Notes: a model not told the origin generated them from the letters alone. Positions 34,925-44,990 are shown, counted from the first letter of the stretch. The stretch: 64,000 nucleotides of DNA from Diphasiastrum complanatum (GCA_029204225.1 CM055113.1:13590906-13654905), one strand, 5' to 3'. Numbers and translations are program-made.

Positions 34925-36125
34925 TGCACATTAGATCATAATGCCATTGTCTCACTTAATGTACTTCCTTGCATGAGCATTTCTTTTCATTATACTCGAG
35001 TGCCATTGTGTCACTTAATGTGCTTCTTTGGATGAGCATTTCTTTTAATTGGCATCAACAGCCTACTCATTAGATTATAGTGCCCTTGTCTTACTTAATG
35101 TGCGTCCTTGGATGAGCATTTCTTGTACTTGACATTAAAAGCCTATGCGTTGAGTATTGTTAAGCACTCAGCATTAGCACCCTCCTCCTAGGAGAGCGGG
35201 GAGTACTTTTATACTCACTTGGACTCCTCCAAAACAACGCTAGACCAAAGAACTTTTTACACTCTAGGTCTTGACCTAGAAAGACCCTTGATTCATGTGG
35301 GATGGGTCTCCACTAAAGCACCTTTAGTAAGAGCCAAAGAAAGGCACATATGCAAGTAGTATAAATGATCCTAGTCAAGTCGATCATATTTATTGGCAAA
35401 GGCCCATCGAAAGTGTAAAAAGCCATGCAAATCACAATAGAGTGCACACTCACCATTATATCTTTAAAGTAGCTTATGATATAGGAGGTATACATCATTG
35501 ACATTTCTCTAGTAATTTATCTAAGTAGTATCATAATATTAATTTTAATATTTTATGTATTCATAATATATAATTTAGTACTAGTTTCCAATACAATCTA
35601 CTCTTGCTAATTGTTTGTTGTGGGAGCCATGCCATTTAATATCTGCTTGTCATGTCAAACTTGCAGTAGTTTTGAATTTTTGTTATTGGTGCTAACCAAG
35701 TCTATTCTTGTTAATTGTTAGGCCTCAAGTGGCATGCAAAATTATCATGTTGGGTTTGCATATCATTCAGACTCTTATTGTTGGTTCTAACTACACTCTA
35801 CCCTTCCTTATTGTTAGGACTCAAGCGGAACACAAAATACCATGGTTGGGTGGCATGCTAAGTTATCATCCCTAAATGACATGTTGTTTGATCTCTTATT
35901 ATTAGTTCTAACCACAATGTACTCTTGGTTAGAAGGCATGTCATTTAAGTTATTTTTCTCAAGTCAAAGTTGCGAGTCATTTAAACTCTTATTATTAATT
36001 GTATACTCTTGATGAATGTTAGGTGCCATTTAAGCTTTCATTATCATTTCTAACTACAACGTACCCTTGCTAAGTGTCAGGCCTCATAAAGCATGTGAAA
36101 TGCCTTTGTTGGGAGGATTTTAGCC
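34925..36125. repeat. Diverged tandem repeats, non-coding
   Basis: Three ~70-90 bp copies with 'gtc.cacttaatgt.cttc' and 'ttggatgagcatttctt' lie at 34935-35130. Between about 35590 and 36100 another ~90-110 bp unit recurs four or five times, with 'ctcttattattagttctaac' and 'ttgttaggcctcaa.tggca' as landmarks. No gene is recognised. The block ends shortly before the 3' side of the H3 variant gene. Confidence 0.6.
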
Positions 36126-36285
36126 ATTCTAGAAAAGGGAGTAACAAATTATCATAAATCAACACATAAAATGTTTGGTGTGATGGTCCAACCAAAGGAC
36201 GAGAGATGTGAGAGGGGGATGGTGACTCGTTGAGTACCACCCTTTGCTTGGCAGGCCTGATGGGCTTGGTCTGCTTCCTTCTTCG

Positions 36286-36726
36286 TTAAGGAACAAGACC
36301 TCTCTCTGTAGGTGGTGGCCTAGAAGTGAAGCCACTCTTAAAGACTTGATCGTATGTACTCCTCAGCCTCATGACAAGATGCATGTCCTGAGGCATGAGG
36401 GTAACCCTCTTAGCGTGCACTGTACAAAGCGTGGAGTCCTCAAAGAATTTGACTTGGAAGTCCTCATAGGCAGTATGGAGGGCTTCCAGGGCTGTTATGT
36501 TCCAGCGAACGTCAGGTGAGAGGGACCTTGTTACCAGTCTCACAGACCTGTAGAAAGGAGCACGGGAAATCAGAAGATTTGTGGTCCTCTGAAGTCTCCT
36601 GATATCCCTTAACCATGGTCTTCTGGGCCGACCTACTCTCGTACCAGTGCCCACTGCCCTTTGTAGAGGAGGGCGAGGAGGCGGGGCAAATGTGGTAAAG
36701 CGGGTTGTCTGCTTGGTACGGGCCAT
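36286..36726 (-). CDS. Divergent histone H3 variant, CENH3-like
   Basis: The intact 146-codon single-exon frame starts MARTKQTTRF and is followed by a Pro-rich tail, then a complete H3 fold: RDIRRLQRTTNLLI (alpha N), RAPFYRSVRLVTRSL (alpha 1), RWNITALEALHTAYEDFQVK (alpha 2) and FFEDSTLCTVHAKRVTLMPQ (loop 2, alpha 3). The tail has one lysine, K4; K9 is Phe and the K14, K18, K23, K27 and K36 sites are gone. TNLLI, Trp at the start of alpha 2, AL.AL, A.ED and RVTLM are CENH3-like. Loop 1, however, has canonical H3 length without the usual two-residue CENH3 insertion. A C-terminal extension of about 20 residues follows. A TATA box lies 257 nt upstream. It could be a centromeric-type, germline or mobile-element-borne H3; the domain call is firm, the role inferred. 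Confidence 0.88.
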   Translation of the reverse strand: MARTKQTTRFTTFAPPPRPPLQRAVGTGTRVGRPRRPWLRDIRRLQRTTNLLISRAPFYRSVRLVTRSLSPDVRWNITALEALHTAYEDFQVKFFEDSTLCTVHAKRVTLMPQDMHLVMRLRSTYDQVFKSGFTSRPPPTERGLVP

Positions 36727-36738
36727 TGCAAGGTAGGG

Positions 36739-36883
36739 TATCGATATGACGCGCCAACGAGCAGGGAAAGCAGGTATTCGACAGGGGAGGCGCGTGATGG
36801 TGATATGAGCGATGACGTATTGCCACGACGCGCGGGCGGGCTAGCTGTACTGGTATGTGGGTCCTTTGGCGCGTGGTAGCGAT
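36739..36883 (-). promoter_or_regulatory. 5' leader blocks of the H3 variant gene, mirrored in the partner gene
   Basis: Read on the minus strand the leader contains ATCGCTACCACGCGCC (36883-36868), CATATCACCATCACGC (36807-36792) and GGCGCGTCATATCGATA (36755-36739). The same three blocks occur in the same order before the divergent gene. The gap between blocks 2 and 3 is 36 nt in both. They lie downstream of the predicted transcription start, so they act in the 5' UTR or as downstream promoter elements. Confidence 0.75.
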
Positions 36884-36954
36884 ATGCGTCTAACGGGGAG
36901 CGAAAGTGAAAGAAGGAAACTAAGGAGAGCCAGAGAACGAAGAATTAAGAAACT

Positions 36955-36983
36955 GAAATAAGACCCGAAAACGTCCTTTTATA
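36955..36983 (-). promoter_or_regulatory. TATA box and initiator of the H3 variant gene
   Basis: Minus-strand TATAAAAG starts at 36983, and TTTCAGTTTC places an initiator CA at 36955, 28 nt downstream. The partner promoter shows the same 28 nt spacing and the same CAGTTTC initiator. Predicted 5' UTR is about 230 nt. Confidence 0.7.
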
Positions 36984-37037
36984 CCTGTAGAATGTCCCAT
37001 CATATTCACACGTTCGATGTGACACCTCCACTCCCCG

Positions 37038-37298
37038 CACGTGTGGTCACACACATTCTTCACGTGTCAAGATATCAGTGGTTCGTATGATCAGACGGCT
37101 GGCATGCACGTGCGAGGACACGTGGTGACATATGGACCACACACGCTTCAAAAGACGACTGGGGCATACAATAGTATAGTTGGCATGCATGTGCGAGGAC
37201 GTGTGTCAGGATCCGAAGTGTACACGTGTCATTCAGAATGATTTCGGCATCGTTTCCACACGTGTGGCAATTTTGACCGCACGTTACTGAGACACGTG
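37038..37298. promoter_or_regulatory. G-box cluster in a bidirectional promoter
   Basis: Seven CACGTG cores lie at 37038, 37061, 37107, 37119, 37223, 37259 and 37293, all between the two divergent TATA boxes. Most read ACACGTGT or CACGTGTC, the ABRE/G-box form bound by plant bZIP and bHLH factors. A local direct repeat 'ggcatgca.gtgcgagga' (37101 and 37182) contributes to the array. Co-regulation of both genes by such factors is inferred. Confidence 0.75.
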
Positions 37299-37324
37299 TA
37301 CGGATCAGATGCTCTGTATTAGAC

Positions 37325-37354
37325 TATATATATGAGTGTCGTTTCTATAATTCA
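37325..37354 (+). promoter_or_regulatory. TATA box and initiator of the divergent partner gene
   Basis: TATATATATG starts at 37325, and the initiator CA of ATTCAGTTTC lies at 37353, again 28 nt downstream. Predicted 5' UTR is about 207 nt. Confidence 0.7.
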
Positions 37355-37407
37355 GTTTCGCATATTGAGTCCAATTAACCGGCCCGCTCCAAATCTGTTT
37401 GTACAAT

Positions 37408-37561
37408 ATCGCTACCACGCGCCCAGCAAAGACATTCATAGTTGCACTGATTCCCTGGCGCGTGGTTCCGATATTCGGATTCGCGTACAATGCATATCAC
37501 CATCACGCACCCGCGCTTACCTCGTTTATGTCCCCTTGCTAACTGGCGCATCATATCGATA
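37408..37561 (+). promoter_or_regulatory. 5' leader blocks of the divergent partner gene
   Basis: ATCGCTACCACGCGCC (37408-37423), CATATCACCATCACGC (37493-37508) and GGCGCATCATATCGATA (37545-37561) match the blocks of the H3 leader exactly, except for one base in block 3. Block 3 runs into the start ATG at 37561, supporting this start. Confidence 0.75.
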
Positions 37562-39510
37562 TGGCCTCCTCATCTGCTAGTTTGATCTATGATAAAGCTC
37601 TTAGTTCTTTCCTAGTTGATGTTGAGGTTAGCGACAAATAGGCCCATTTTTTGTCCTATTTTGATTTTCAGTTTCACATAGAGGGATTTGTTATTGAGCA
37701 CAAGAAAATTTTTTCTAAATTGTACAAGGATTTTTATGAGTGCTTGCAACAGGGTACCCTTCTGATGGACGGCCTTAGATTTGTGCATTTCACAGATTTG
37801 GCTCATGCTCAGCCAAGTGCCAAGCAAAGGCATGATTGTAAGTTTATCAAACTTATCGATATGTTTAAATGTGTCATACCCTGTGAGGAACACAATCAAG
37901 TATGTCGCTTCGTTCAGGAGGGTATGGCCTTCGTGTTTTTCTTATCTGCTCTTATCCTTGACAAGGTAGAATCTTCTGGGTCATCCATGATTGGTTTGCC
38001 TGCCCCTACCACTCGTGTGGCTTCAGAGGTTTCCATTATTGATGAGATTTTAGGAGGTGTAGAGGAGGCCAGGCAAGCAGAACAATATGATTCTGCCAAG
38101 GCTCGTTCTCTGTCTATCTCTCAGAGCAGAATCCTGATGGACTTCCCTGTGTACCATATGGATGATGTTGCATTCTTATCCATTAGCGACATCGGAGACG
38201 TAATGGATCTCAGAGAAGATGAGATATTATCTCTTATGTCAAGGATGATTTTTGAATTTAAAGATTTTATTGACTTTGATGATGACGACCTCATAGATGG
38301 CATCGACTATGAGGACCAGGTAGAATGGGGAAGTGGCACATATGCCCTTCAAAGGATGCTATCTAAGAGCAAGGCATATGAGGCTAATATGCCCAGTGAT
38401 GAGGAGTTTTTGGCTTTTCAGAAAAAGTATCCGCCACCTCCCACATATACTATTCCAGCTGACCAGCAATCCACCATTATTGCTGGTCACAATTTAGATG
38501 CTGCTGGTATGATCCAAGCTGACGAGGAGGATTTGGTAAGTACACCTTCTCTCGAAAATCATTTATTATTTAACGTGTAATTATTAGAGGAGTTCTAAAT
38601 CCAAAAAAGTTTGTAAAGATTCTTTCTATATTTTTTTCTCAAATTTTTCTTACAAATGGACCAATCAAAACACTCAAATTTGAAATCTACGTAACGTAAC
38701 TTTTTGAGTCCACATTTTGATTCCATACTAAAAATGGCATAACTTTTTAGTGGTAAGTCCGAATTTAGCGAAGTTTGGTGCATTGGAAAGCGCTTGACAA
38801 GGGCTTTCCAATGATATGTTAGATGACATACTTTTGAGCTACGATTAAAAAGTTATGGCAAGTCAAAATTATTAGTGTTATAATATTTCAATAATAAAAA
38901 AGGCATCTTGCACGAATTCTTAAAGGGTCTTTTTGGAACTCAAAACTCTTCTAATGTGATGATTGATCTGCTAGTTTGACTAACACTTGATTATGTGTTG
39001 TAGGATATCGTTGAAGTTGATGTCTTTGCTAGCAAGCATGGAGGATTGAGAGAGAGACAAGGCGAGAGACAGAAGGATGGCTCGTTGGCTCATTATTTGA
39101 AACATTTTTTAAATAACGAAATTTGTGTTCTTCATGAAAGGTTTTTTGTGAATGCGGGAACTTTAATCATGGCCATCAAGGCTCTATCTTATTTTGCCCA
39201 AGGGCATAAATACCCAAAAAATACATATAGAATCATTTTTGTCAAAAGAGATGTTGCTCTTAAAGTGTTTAATTATGTGCCAGAAAATGTTCCTATGAGA
39301 TCCTCTGCTCTGGCAATTCTATCAGGATATATAGATTTACGCAAAAGGCGATCCACTCAATTTTTGGATTGTATGATAGGAAAAAGTTCCTTCGTGACCA
39401 CACAACAAAAATTGTCCTTAGAGACAATGAAAAAAAATGATTGTACTCTTTTTCATTTAATGTATGTGAAATTTGAGAATTTTTTATCACACATGTTTGA
39501 TCTTTATTGA
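37561..39510 (+). CDS. Unrecognised two-exon acidic protein, divergent partner of the H3 variant (one in-frame stop)
   Basis: Exon 1 (37561-38535) ends EEDL at GTAAGT. Exon 2 (39004-39510) starts after TTGTAG with DIVEVDVFASKHGG, joining in phase 0 to give about 494 codons. One TAG at codon 27 (37639) interrupts an otherwise open frame; no later ATG gives a long start, so it is a young pseudogene or needs readthrough. The N-terminal half is Cys/Phe-rich (KLYKDFYECLQQGTLL, HDCKFIKLIDMFKC). A strongly acidic run, DFDDDDLIDGIDYEDQVEW, lies near residues 236-255. Exon 2 is mostly helical and basic (FVKRDVALKVFNYV). I recognise no family. The acidic run beside an H3 gene invites a histone-chaperone idea, which is speculative. 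Confidence 0.65.
38536..39003 (+). other. Predicted intron of the acidic-protein gene
   Basis: The borders are TTG|GTAAGTAC and GTTGTAG|GAT. The 468 bp intron is AT-rich with in-frame stops, while both flanks stay open in matching phase. Confidence 0.7.
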
Positions 39511-39864
39511 ATGCCATCAATCTAATTTTGGCTTATAAATCTACATGCTTTTTTGAATTTTTGATATTCAGTTGATCTTGTTGTGTATCGAACTTGAGCT
39601 CGTCTATAAAACCATTGAAATAGCTTAATGATGTAACTATTTTTTGAGGATGTTCCACCATGTTGTGTATTTCGATAAAATGCTACTCTTGCCTGCCAAT
39701 GTGATTTCTCCATTCCTTGTGAAGACCATATACTCAAACTACCATACTTTTTTGCAAAAAATGATGCATGATGCCTTAGTATGTGCTGCAATATCAAAGA
39801 TTTATGCATTGGTTAGAATCTATCAAGCAAGTTATACTAAAATTATAAAATTGTAAGACACTAT

Positions 39865-42150
39865 TCAAATGTATCTTACCATGTAGTGGGTGATGTGATC
39901 TGAGCCCCAAGCCACCCGAACTGCATCTACAAACTCTATTGCTGTTTTCTCCAATAGGAGTGCATCTGCATATGAAATTGTGTCTTTTCTAAGCACTTCA
40001 ATCATATTATCAAGCTTTTTCCAAACTTCAACCTTCTTTACCCTTGTTGTTCCTTTATCTTCAAAGTCTTCTGTCGCAGAAATAACATCTTTCCAAATCG
40101 AATATTGGATCTTAGACGACTCTTTAGAATGATTTGATAAAAATCGACGAGCTTTCACTCCTAGTATGCTAGGTTTATTGGGTACGTTTCCTGTTTTTCC
40201 CGAAAGCTTTTCATCTTTTTGTATTTTAACATGGCCTTTATGAAGGCCTGCTTTTGACAACACTTCCTCTAATCGAGCGATTGCTTGTTTTAATGCTAAC
40301 TCTGGCTTAGTATCCATGCAAACAAGATATGAAGATATATTAATTTCTCTATGATCCTCACCTCTGCATGAAGTGTGCAAATATGCACATTTTGTAAAGG
40401 GATTGGTAGTACTGGTTTCCAGTTGGGATCTTCAATATCTCTTGAAACTCTTGTGTTCCTTGAAATGTCATTTGATGATTTCATACAATATAGACATGGA
40501 TGTTTTGAATTTGCTCCATGAGATACATTGAAAATACATTTCAATGACTTCAAGTCTCCAGCTAAATGCCATTCCACCAAAAATTCACCTCTTTCAGGAA
40601 CACTAAGTACTTTGCCATTCATATGATTTTTTATGATATATGGATAACTTGTTCTGCTAAAAATCCAGGAAAGAACATCGTGATCCTCCTTGATAATCTG
40701 TTCAACATATGGAATCACAAGTTTTTATGTATTCAAGACAATTACCAAAAGAAATTGCACATGCATAACAGCCATTTTTTACCTGAAAACATGCTAGCCA
40801 CCATATGTTGTTTTCTGATTGCACACTGAAGTTGAGATCCCTTGAGTTTGTTGCATTGCTCAATGTTCCATTCATGAGAGTAATACTTACTCTTTCCAAC
40901 TTTTGTCCTTTTATAACTTCCGATTCATCTAGCTTGACCACCAGAATAAGTTTGCTCATACTAACACTTGTAATATTATAGAATTTCACTATAAATCTCA
41001 ATAAATGATTCAAATTCACAAATAAGTTGTTGGTAGAATTATATGACAAATTGCCAGACTTTGAATTGTAAATCTCATTGATGTGAAAAGGGATTCCAAT
41101 AACATTTTGCATACCCTTATTCAATACATCTCTCTCCAATCTTATCTGAAAAGGGCGAGGAATGGGAAATTTTCTAACATGCAATTGTCCAAAAGCCTCT
41201 TTAATAATTTTAAATATACTGGCATATGCCTCCCTGCTAATACCTGAGAGATCACATGCTCCCTGAATTAACGTTCGGTCGATTACCTTACCGATCTCGT
41301 TCATCAAATCCTCAGTGACCTTGGACTTGATTCGAGAATACCGATTATTGTCCAATAAAGACTTTGTGGACTTGGTTTTCAATACCGAACTTAGTGATTT
41401 TCCGATCAGGTCATTGTCCTTCAGATGCTCAGTTGCAACCAATGCTGATCTGCATATGAAAATCAAGAAACCCAAATAGGACACATAATAAATGTCATGC
41501 TACTTCACAAAACTAAAATAAAACTGATTGAAATCAAATCCTTATTTGAATGCTTGAATCCTTTTTCTCCGTTGGCCTCCATTTAGTGAAGCTCATCAAT
41601 GTCCTTCAGAATTCTTTTTCGCTTGTTTCTTTTTTATTTCTTATCTAGTATGCGAGTTTATTCTTTTAACTGGTCATTTGATATACGTAATGTCTGAACA
41701 ACTTGTTGGAATTGATCATTACTTGCATTCAAATTTAACATAATATTATGTATACGTGCATTATCTTCTTTTGTTTGTAATAATGCGGTCACTTTTTCTC
41801 TATAGTCAGCAAGCAAACCATTTAACATACATTCTAAACTCTGTATTTTCTGAACCGAGTTTGCAACACCATAAGTCGTCAATCTTTCACAATAACCCAA
41901 TAAACTGTCTTCTCTGTCACACAAAAACTTTATTAATTGTGTGATGGATTGGAATTGTGGAGCTTGCATCGATCCAATGGATACAAACTTCCGTCAATCC
42001 ACAAATCGTAATTCTTTCTTTGGTTGATTCTGTGAGCGATCATATCAAGTGGAGAAACTGTGGATTCTTTCACTACTCCTCTTTTAGCTATCGGAGCATT
42101 CTCGGCAGGGAGAACAATGTGTAGATGAAACTGAGACATCTCCGCAAACA
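39865..42150 (-). pseudogene. Exon-split DDE-transposase-like gene
   Basis: Minus-strand open blocks are: a coiled-coil segment (about 41969-41658, LADYREKVTALLQTKEDNAR); exon 2 (41449-40783; acceptor ATGCAG, donor CAG|GTAAAA), with KLDESEVIKGQKLERVSITL; and exon 3 from 40697 with EFLVEWHLAGDLKSLKCIF, HGANSKHPCLYC and HICTLHAEVRIIEKLIYL, then after a one-base frame change ALKQAIARLEEVLSKAG to a stop at 39865. An Asp before the split, a second Asp in GDLK, a C-x2-C, then C..LH resemble a DDE-type transposase with a zinc insertion, as seen in many animal and protist genomes. The family name is not certain. The frame change near 40325 and a TGA near 41990 suggest decay. Confidence 0.55.
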
Positions 42151-42179
42151 TCAGATGACAGACCAAAAAGAAAATAGAC

Positions 42180-42470
42180 ACTATTATTCATCCATGACGT
42201 ACATGAGATTCTATGTTTATTCTCTCGCTAGTTAAAACGAGGGACACAATCTCATTTTCAAATTTGAAAAAGTTAGTTAATTGGCGTCATAGGTTCTTGA
42301 AGTCGCAGTTGCATACGTCATAATCGTGTCATGTTAACTACACATTACTAGTAAGGTTAAGCTAAACTGGACCTGAAAATCCATCGGAGTTTTAAAATCC
42401 GGCCTTTTTTTTTGTCCTACGTGGCATTTCTTAGACGGCCCTTTTGATGTTTGTAACTCCTCTAATGATG
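42180..42470. other. Intergenic, nothing recognised
   Basis: A short unassigned stretch lies between the transposase-like gene and the gypsy gag. It might contain one end of the mobile unit, but I found no inverted repeat partner near 36.1 kb. Confidence 0.35.
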
Positions 42471-43440
42471 GAACTATGGTAATGATCAAGAAGGTGGATC
42501 TTCAAAACAATATGCTTTTTATGCTGTCGTGCAACAACAAGCATGTGGAGAAAATCACAGAGTTGCAGAATGTCCAAATAAAGAAAAATTTGTACCATTT
42601 TGTCGTGACTGTGGTTATGGGCATTGCTATAAGGAGTGTCCAGCAAAACCAAAGCCACCACCGGCCATAGCTCTTGTAAATTTGATAACAATCAAACAAA
42701 GACTAGTAGCTCAGAATAACCAATTGTACCCTTGATGGTGGTCACCAGAGCACAGAAGCAGAAAGAACCGGTAGCAGATCCAGTACCTATTGATTCTATA
42801 CCATTAATTGATATACCAACAGCATTTGGAGTCTATCCAAATCTTCATGCAAAAAAAAGAAGATATCAGGATATGAGGCAGTGGATTAAAAATCTGCAAG
42901 AAGAAGAGGAGCTTGAAGCTACTAGAGCAACATCCAAAGTTCGTTCTTCACCATTGCAGTTACCGAAAAATTCACATACAAATATGAATGTTCAATTGCA
43001 TCATCATGAAGAACCCTTCAAGATGATTGAACCAAAAGCACCACAAACAAAAGTACTCATGGATATTTTGTCTAGTAAGATCAATATTTCATTGGGAGAG
43101 TTCCTGAAGTTGGTGCCAAAAGCAAAAGAAGTATTAGCGCAAAAGTTAACTCAAGTTGAACTAGAAGTCCATCAGGAGCCACTTTTTTGTGCTGGATTTG
43201 AAGAATCTAATGAAGTACTCCATGTCAGAGCAGCTTGGGAAAGTGAACAAAAAAATATCACTCTATCGATACAGCATAGACAATTTCCTAATGAAGCAGC
43301 TGTCATCAATGCCTTAATCTGGTCAATGAACAAGTAGCTATGGATTATCAAATTGAGAATATTAATATGCTCAAAGAAACTCAATCAAGGCATTCACCAG
43401 ACTTTCAGAATGAGGATTATATAGCATCGATATTCTATGG
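42470..43440 (+). pseudogene. Gypsy-type gag C-terminal part with zinc knuckles
   Basis: The plus strand encodes QQQACGENHRVAECPNKEKF, then FCRDCGYGHCYKECPAKPKP, a C-x2-C-x3-H-x4-C knuckle. After a stop near 42733 a 201-codon stretch starts VVTRAQKQKEPVADPVPIDS and continues with ILSSKINISLGEFLKLVPKA, a segment typical between gag and protease of gypsy-like polyproteins. Its end lacks the protease D-S/T-G motif. It is a fragment of a retroelement unrelated to the copia pieces nearby. Confidence 0.65.
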
Positions 43441-43651
43441 ATTGGACCACACACTTATTCAGAATGTATGAACATGAATAATGATTTAGAATGTTCTCTC
43501 AGTCAACCAAAACTCTATCAAAAATTGATTTTAAAATATGTCAACAATTTGTATTAATTCCTTTGGAGAAGTTTGCATTGCTCAGTGGTACTAATGCGGT
43601 TCGGAGAGCGATGGGTGTGTGGCACTTGTGGTGATTGATCTGGTTGGGTGT

Positions 43652-44812
43652 TTAAACTATGTTTCTTAACTTGGTATCTTGAGTCAACTCCTCCATAACC
43701 ATATTCACACTTTCAATAGCCACATTAACATCCAACTTGAAAAGCCTTCCTTGCTTAATGCCACTAGCTATGCACTTATTATTTTTCAAGATGGAACACA
43801 CTCCATTCTTGAAATGTACATCTAGTCCATTGTCCATTAATTGACCAACACTAAGCAAGTTTTTTGTAATGGATGGAACATACAAAACATTATCAAGATC
43901 TATCCTTTTAGATGATCCTAAGCATAATGGAATAGATCCTATGCCATCTATCTTGCATTCTTGATCACTAGCAGTGTAGATTGATTTCTTAGAATCATTA
44001 CAAGAAAGTAGATAAGAGAAATAATGCTTGTTGAATGACATGTGGGAACTAGCCCCACTATCAATCCACCATGTCTCTTGGCTTGATGTTGGTGTAGATG
44101 CTATCATCAAGGATGTGTTGAAGCCATCCTCTTCCTCCTCCCCTTGTGCAAGATTGCCTTGATTTTCATTCCCTTGTGCATTTTTCTTCTTATAGCTTTC
44201 GGAAGCAAAGTGTCCTTTCTTTCCACAAAAGAAACACTTCAACTTTGCTTTGTTCTTTTGCTTTCCTTTGGAGGTAGATGCTCCATCCTTTGCCTCGGCC
44301 TCCTTGCCTTGGATCTTCTTGAAAGGATGAGACTTCTTCTTGCCTTTAGATGTGAAGTTTGCTTTCTCATCACCATTATGTAGTGATAAGGACCCCATTC
44401 TTGTTTTGAGGTGTAGAATCCTACTCTCTTCAGCCACAAGAACATTATGCAATTTTTCAATTGCTGGAAGTTGGTCTTGAATAGCAAAAGATTGAACTAG
44501 ATTAGAGAACTCATCTCCTAATCCATTCAAAGTTACTTGTACTAGTTCATTATCTTGGATCTTCTCTCCTGTAGATCCCAATTCTTTGTTCAAGGATTTT
44601 ATCCTTAGGACATACTCTTGTCCATTTTCTCCACTTCCCCTCATGCTTTGCAAGAACAAGTTTCTTAGCATAAGCACTCTTGAAGTGTTGTTGGATTCAT
44701 AAATGTTCTTTAGTGAATCCCAAGCCTCTTTTGATGTGGTACAAAAGCCACATGCATACAAAAGTGTAAGTAAGTTTAGATATATGATCACGGGCAATGG
44801 GCACTTACCCAA
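43652..44812 (-). pseudogene. Copia gag-protease fragment, 386 codons open
   Basis: From about 44770 leftwards the minus strand encodes CTTSKEAWDSLKNIYESNNT, VLMLRNLFLQSMRGSGENGQ, a Lys-rich linker, the knuckle CFFCGKKGHFASES and the protease site WWIDSGASSHMSFN, then VLYVPSITKNLLSVGQLM. It matches the gag of the 28 kb copia element. The last knuckle Cys is Ser, breaking zinc binding although the frame is intact. The first ~80 gag residues and everything after the protease are missing; sequence right of 44770 is unrelated. Confidence 0.85.
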
Positions 44813-44950
44813 AAAAAGTGTTTATATATTTTTGGAGGCTGTGTTTTTTTACCATTATTTGAAAATCTCTTTAGTTTTTCCTTTTACAAATGGGTGAAAT
44901 TTTTTGTCGGCAAACCGTAACATTTTTTACGGCACCTCATACATTCTCTC

Positions 44951-44955
<5 letters not shown>

Positions 44956-44990
<35 letters not shown>
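44956..44990. repeat. (TA)n microsatellite
   Basis: A perfect TA dinucleotide run of about 17 units. Confidence 0.95.

Noticed and set aside
36512-36826. 104-codon minus-strand ORF overlapping the H3 variant start
   Set aside because: It is a shadow frame of the H3 gene and its leader; the H3 frame itself has clear homology.
37612-37899. 95-codon minus-strand ORF within the acidic-protein gene
   Set aside because: It overlaps the plus-strand coding frame, which is far longer, has splice signals and a promoter.
42180-42470. Search for inverted repeats pairing with 36.1-36.25 kb
   Set aside because: No matching arms or target duplication were visible by eye, so transposon borders are not claimed.
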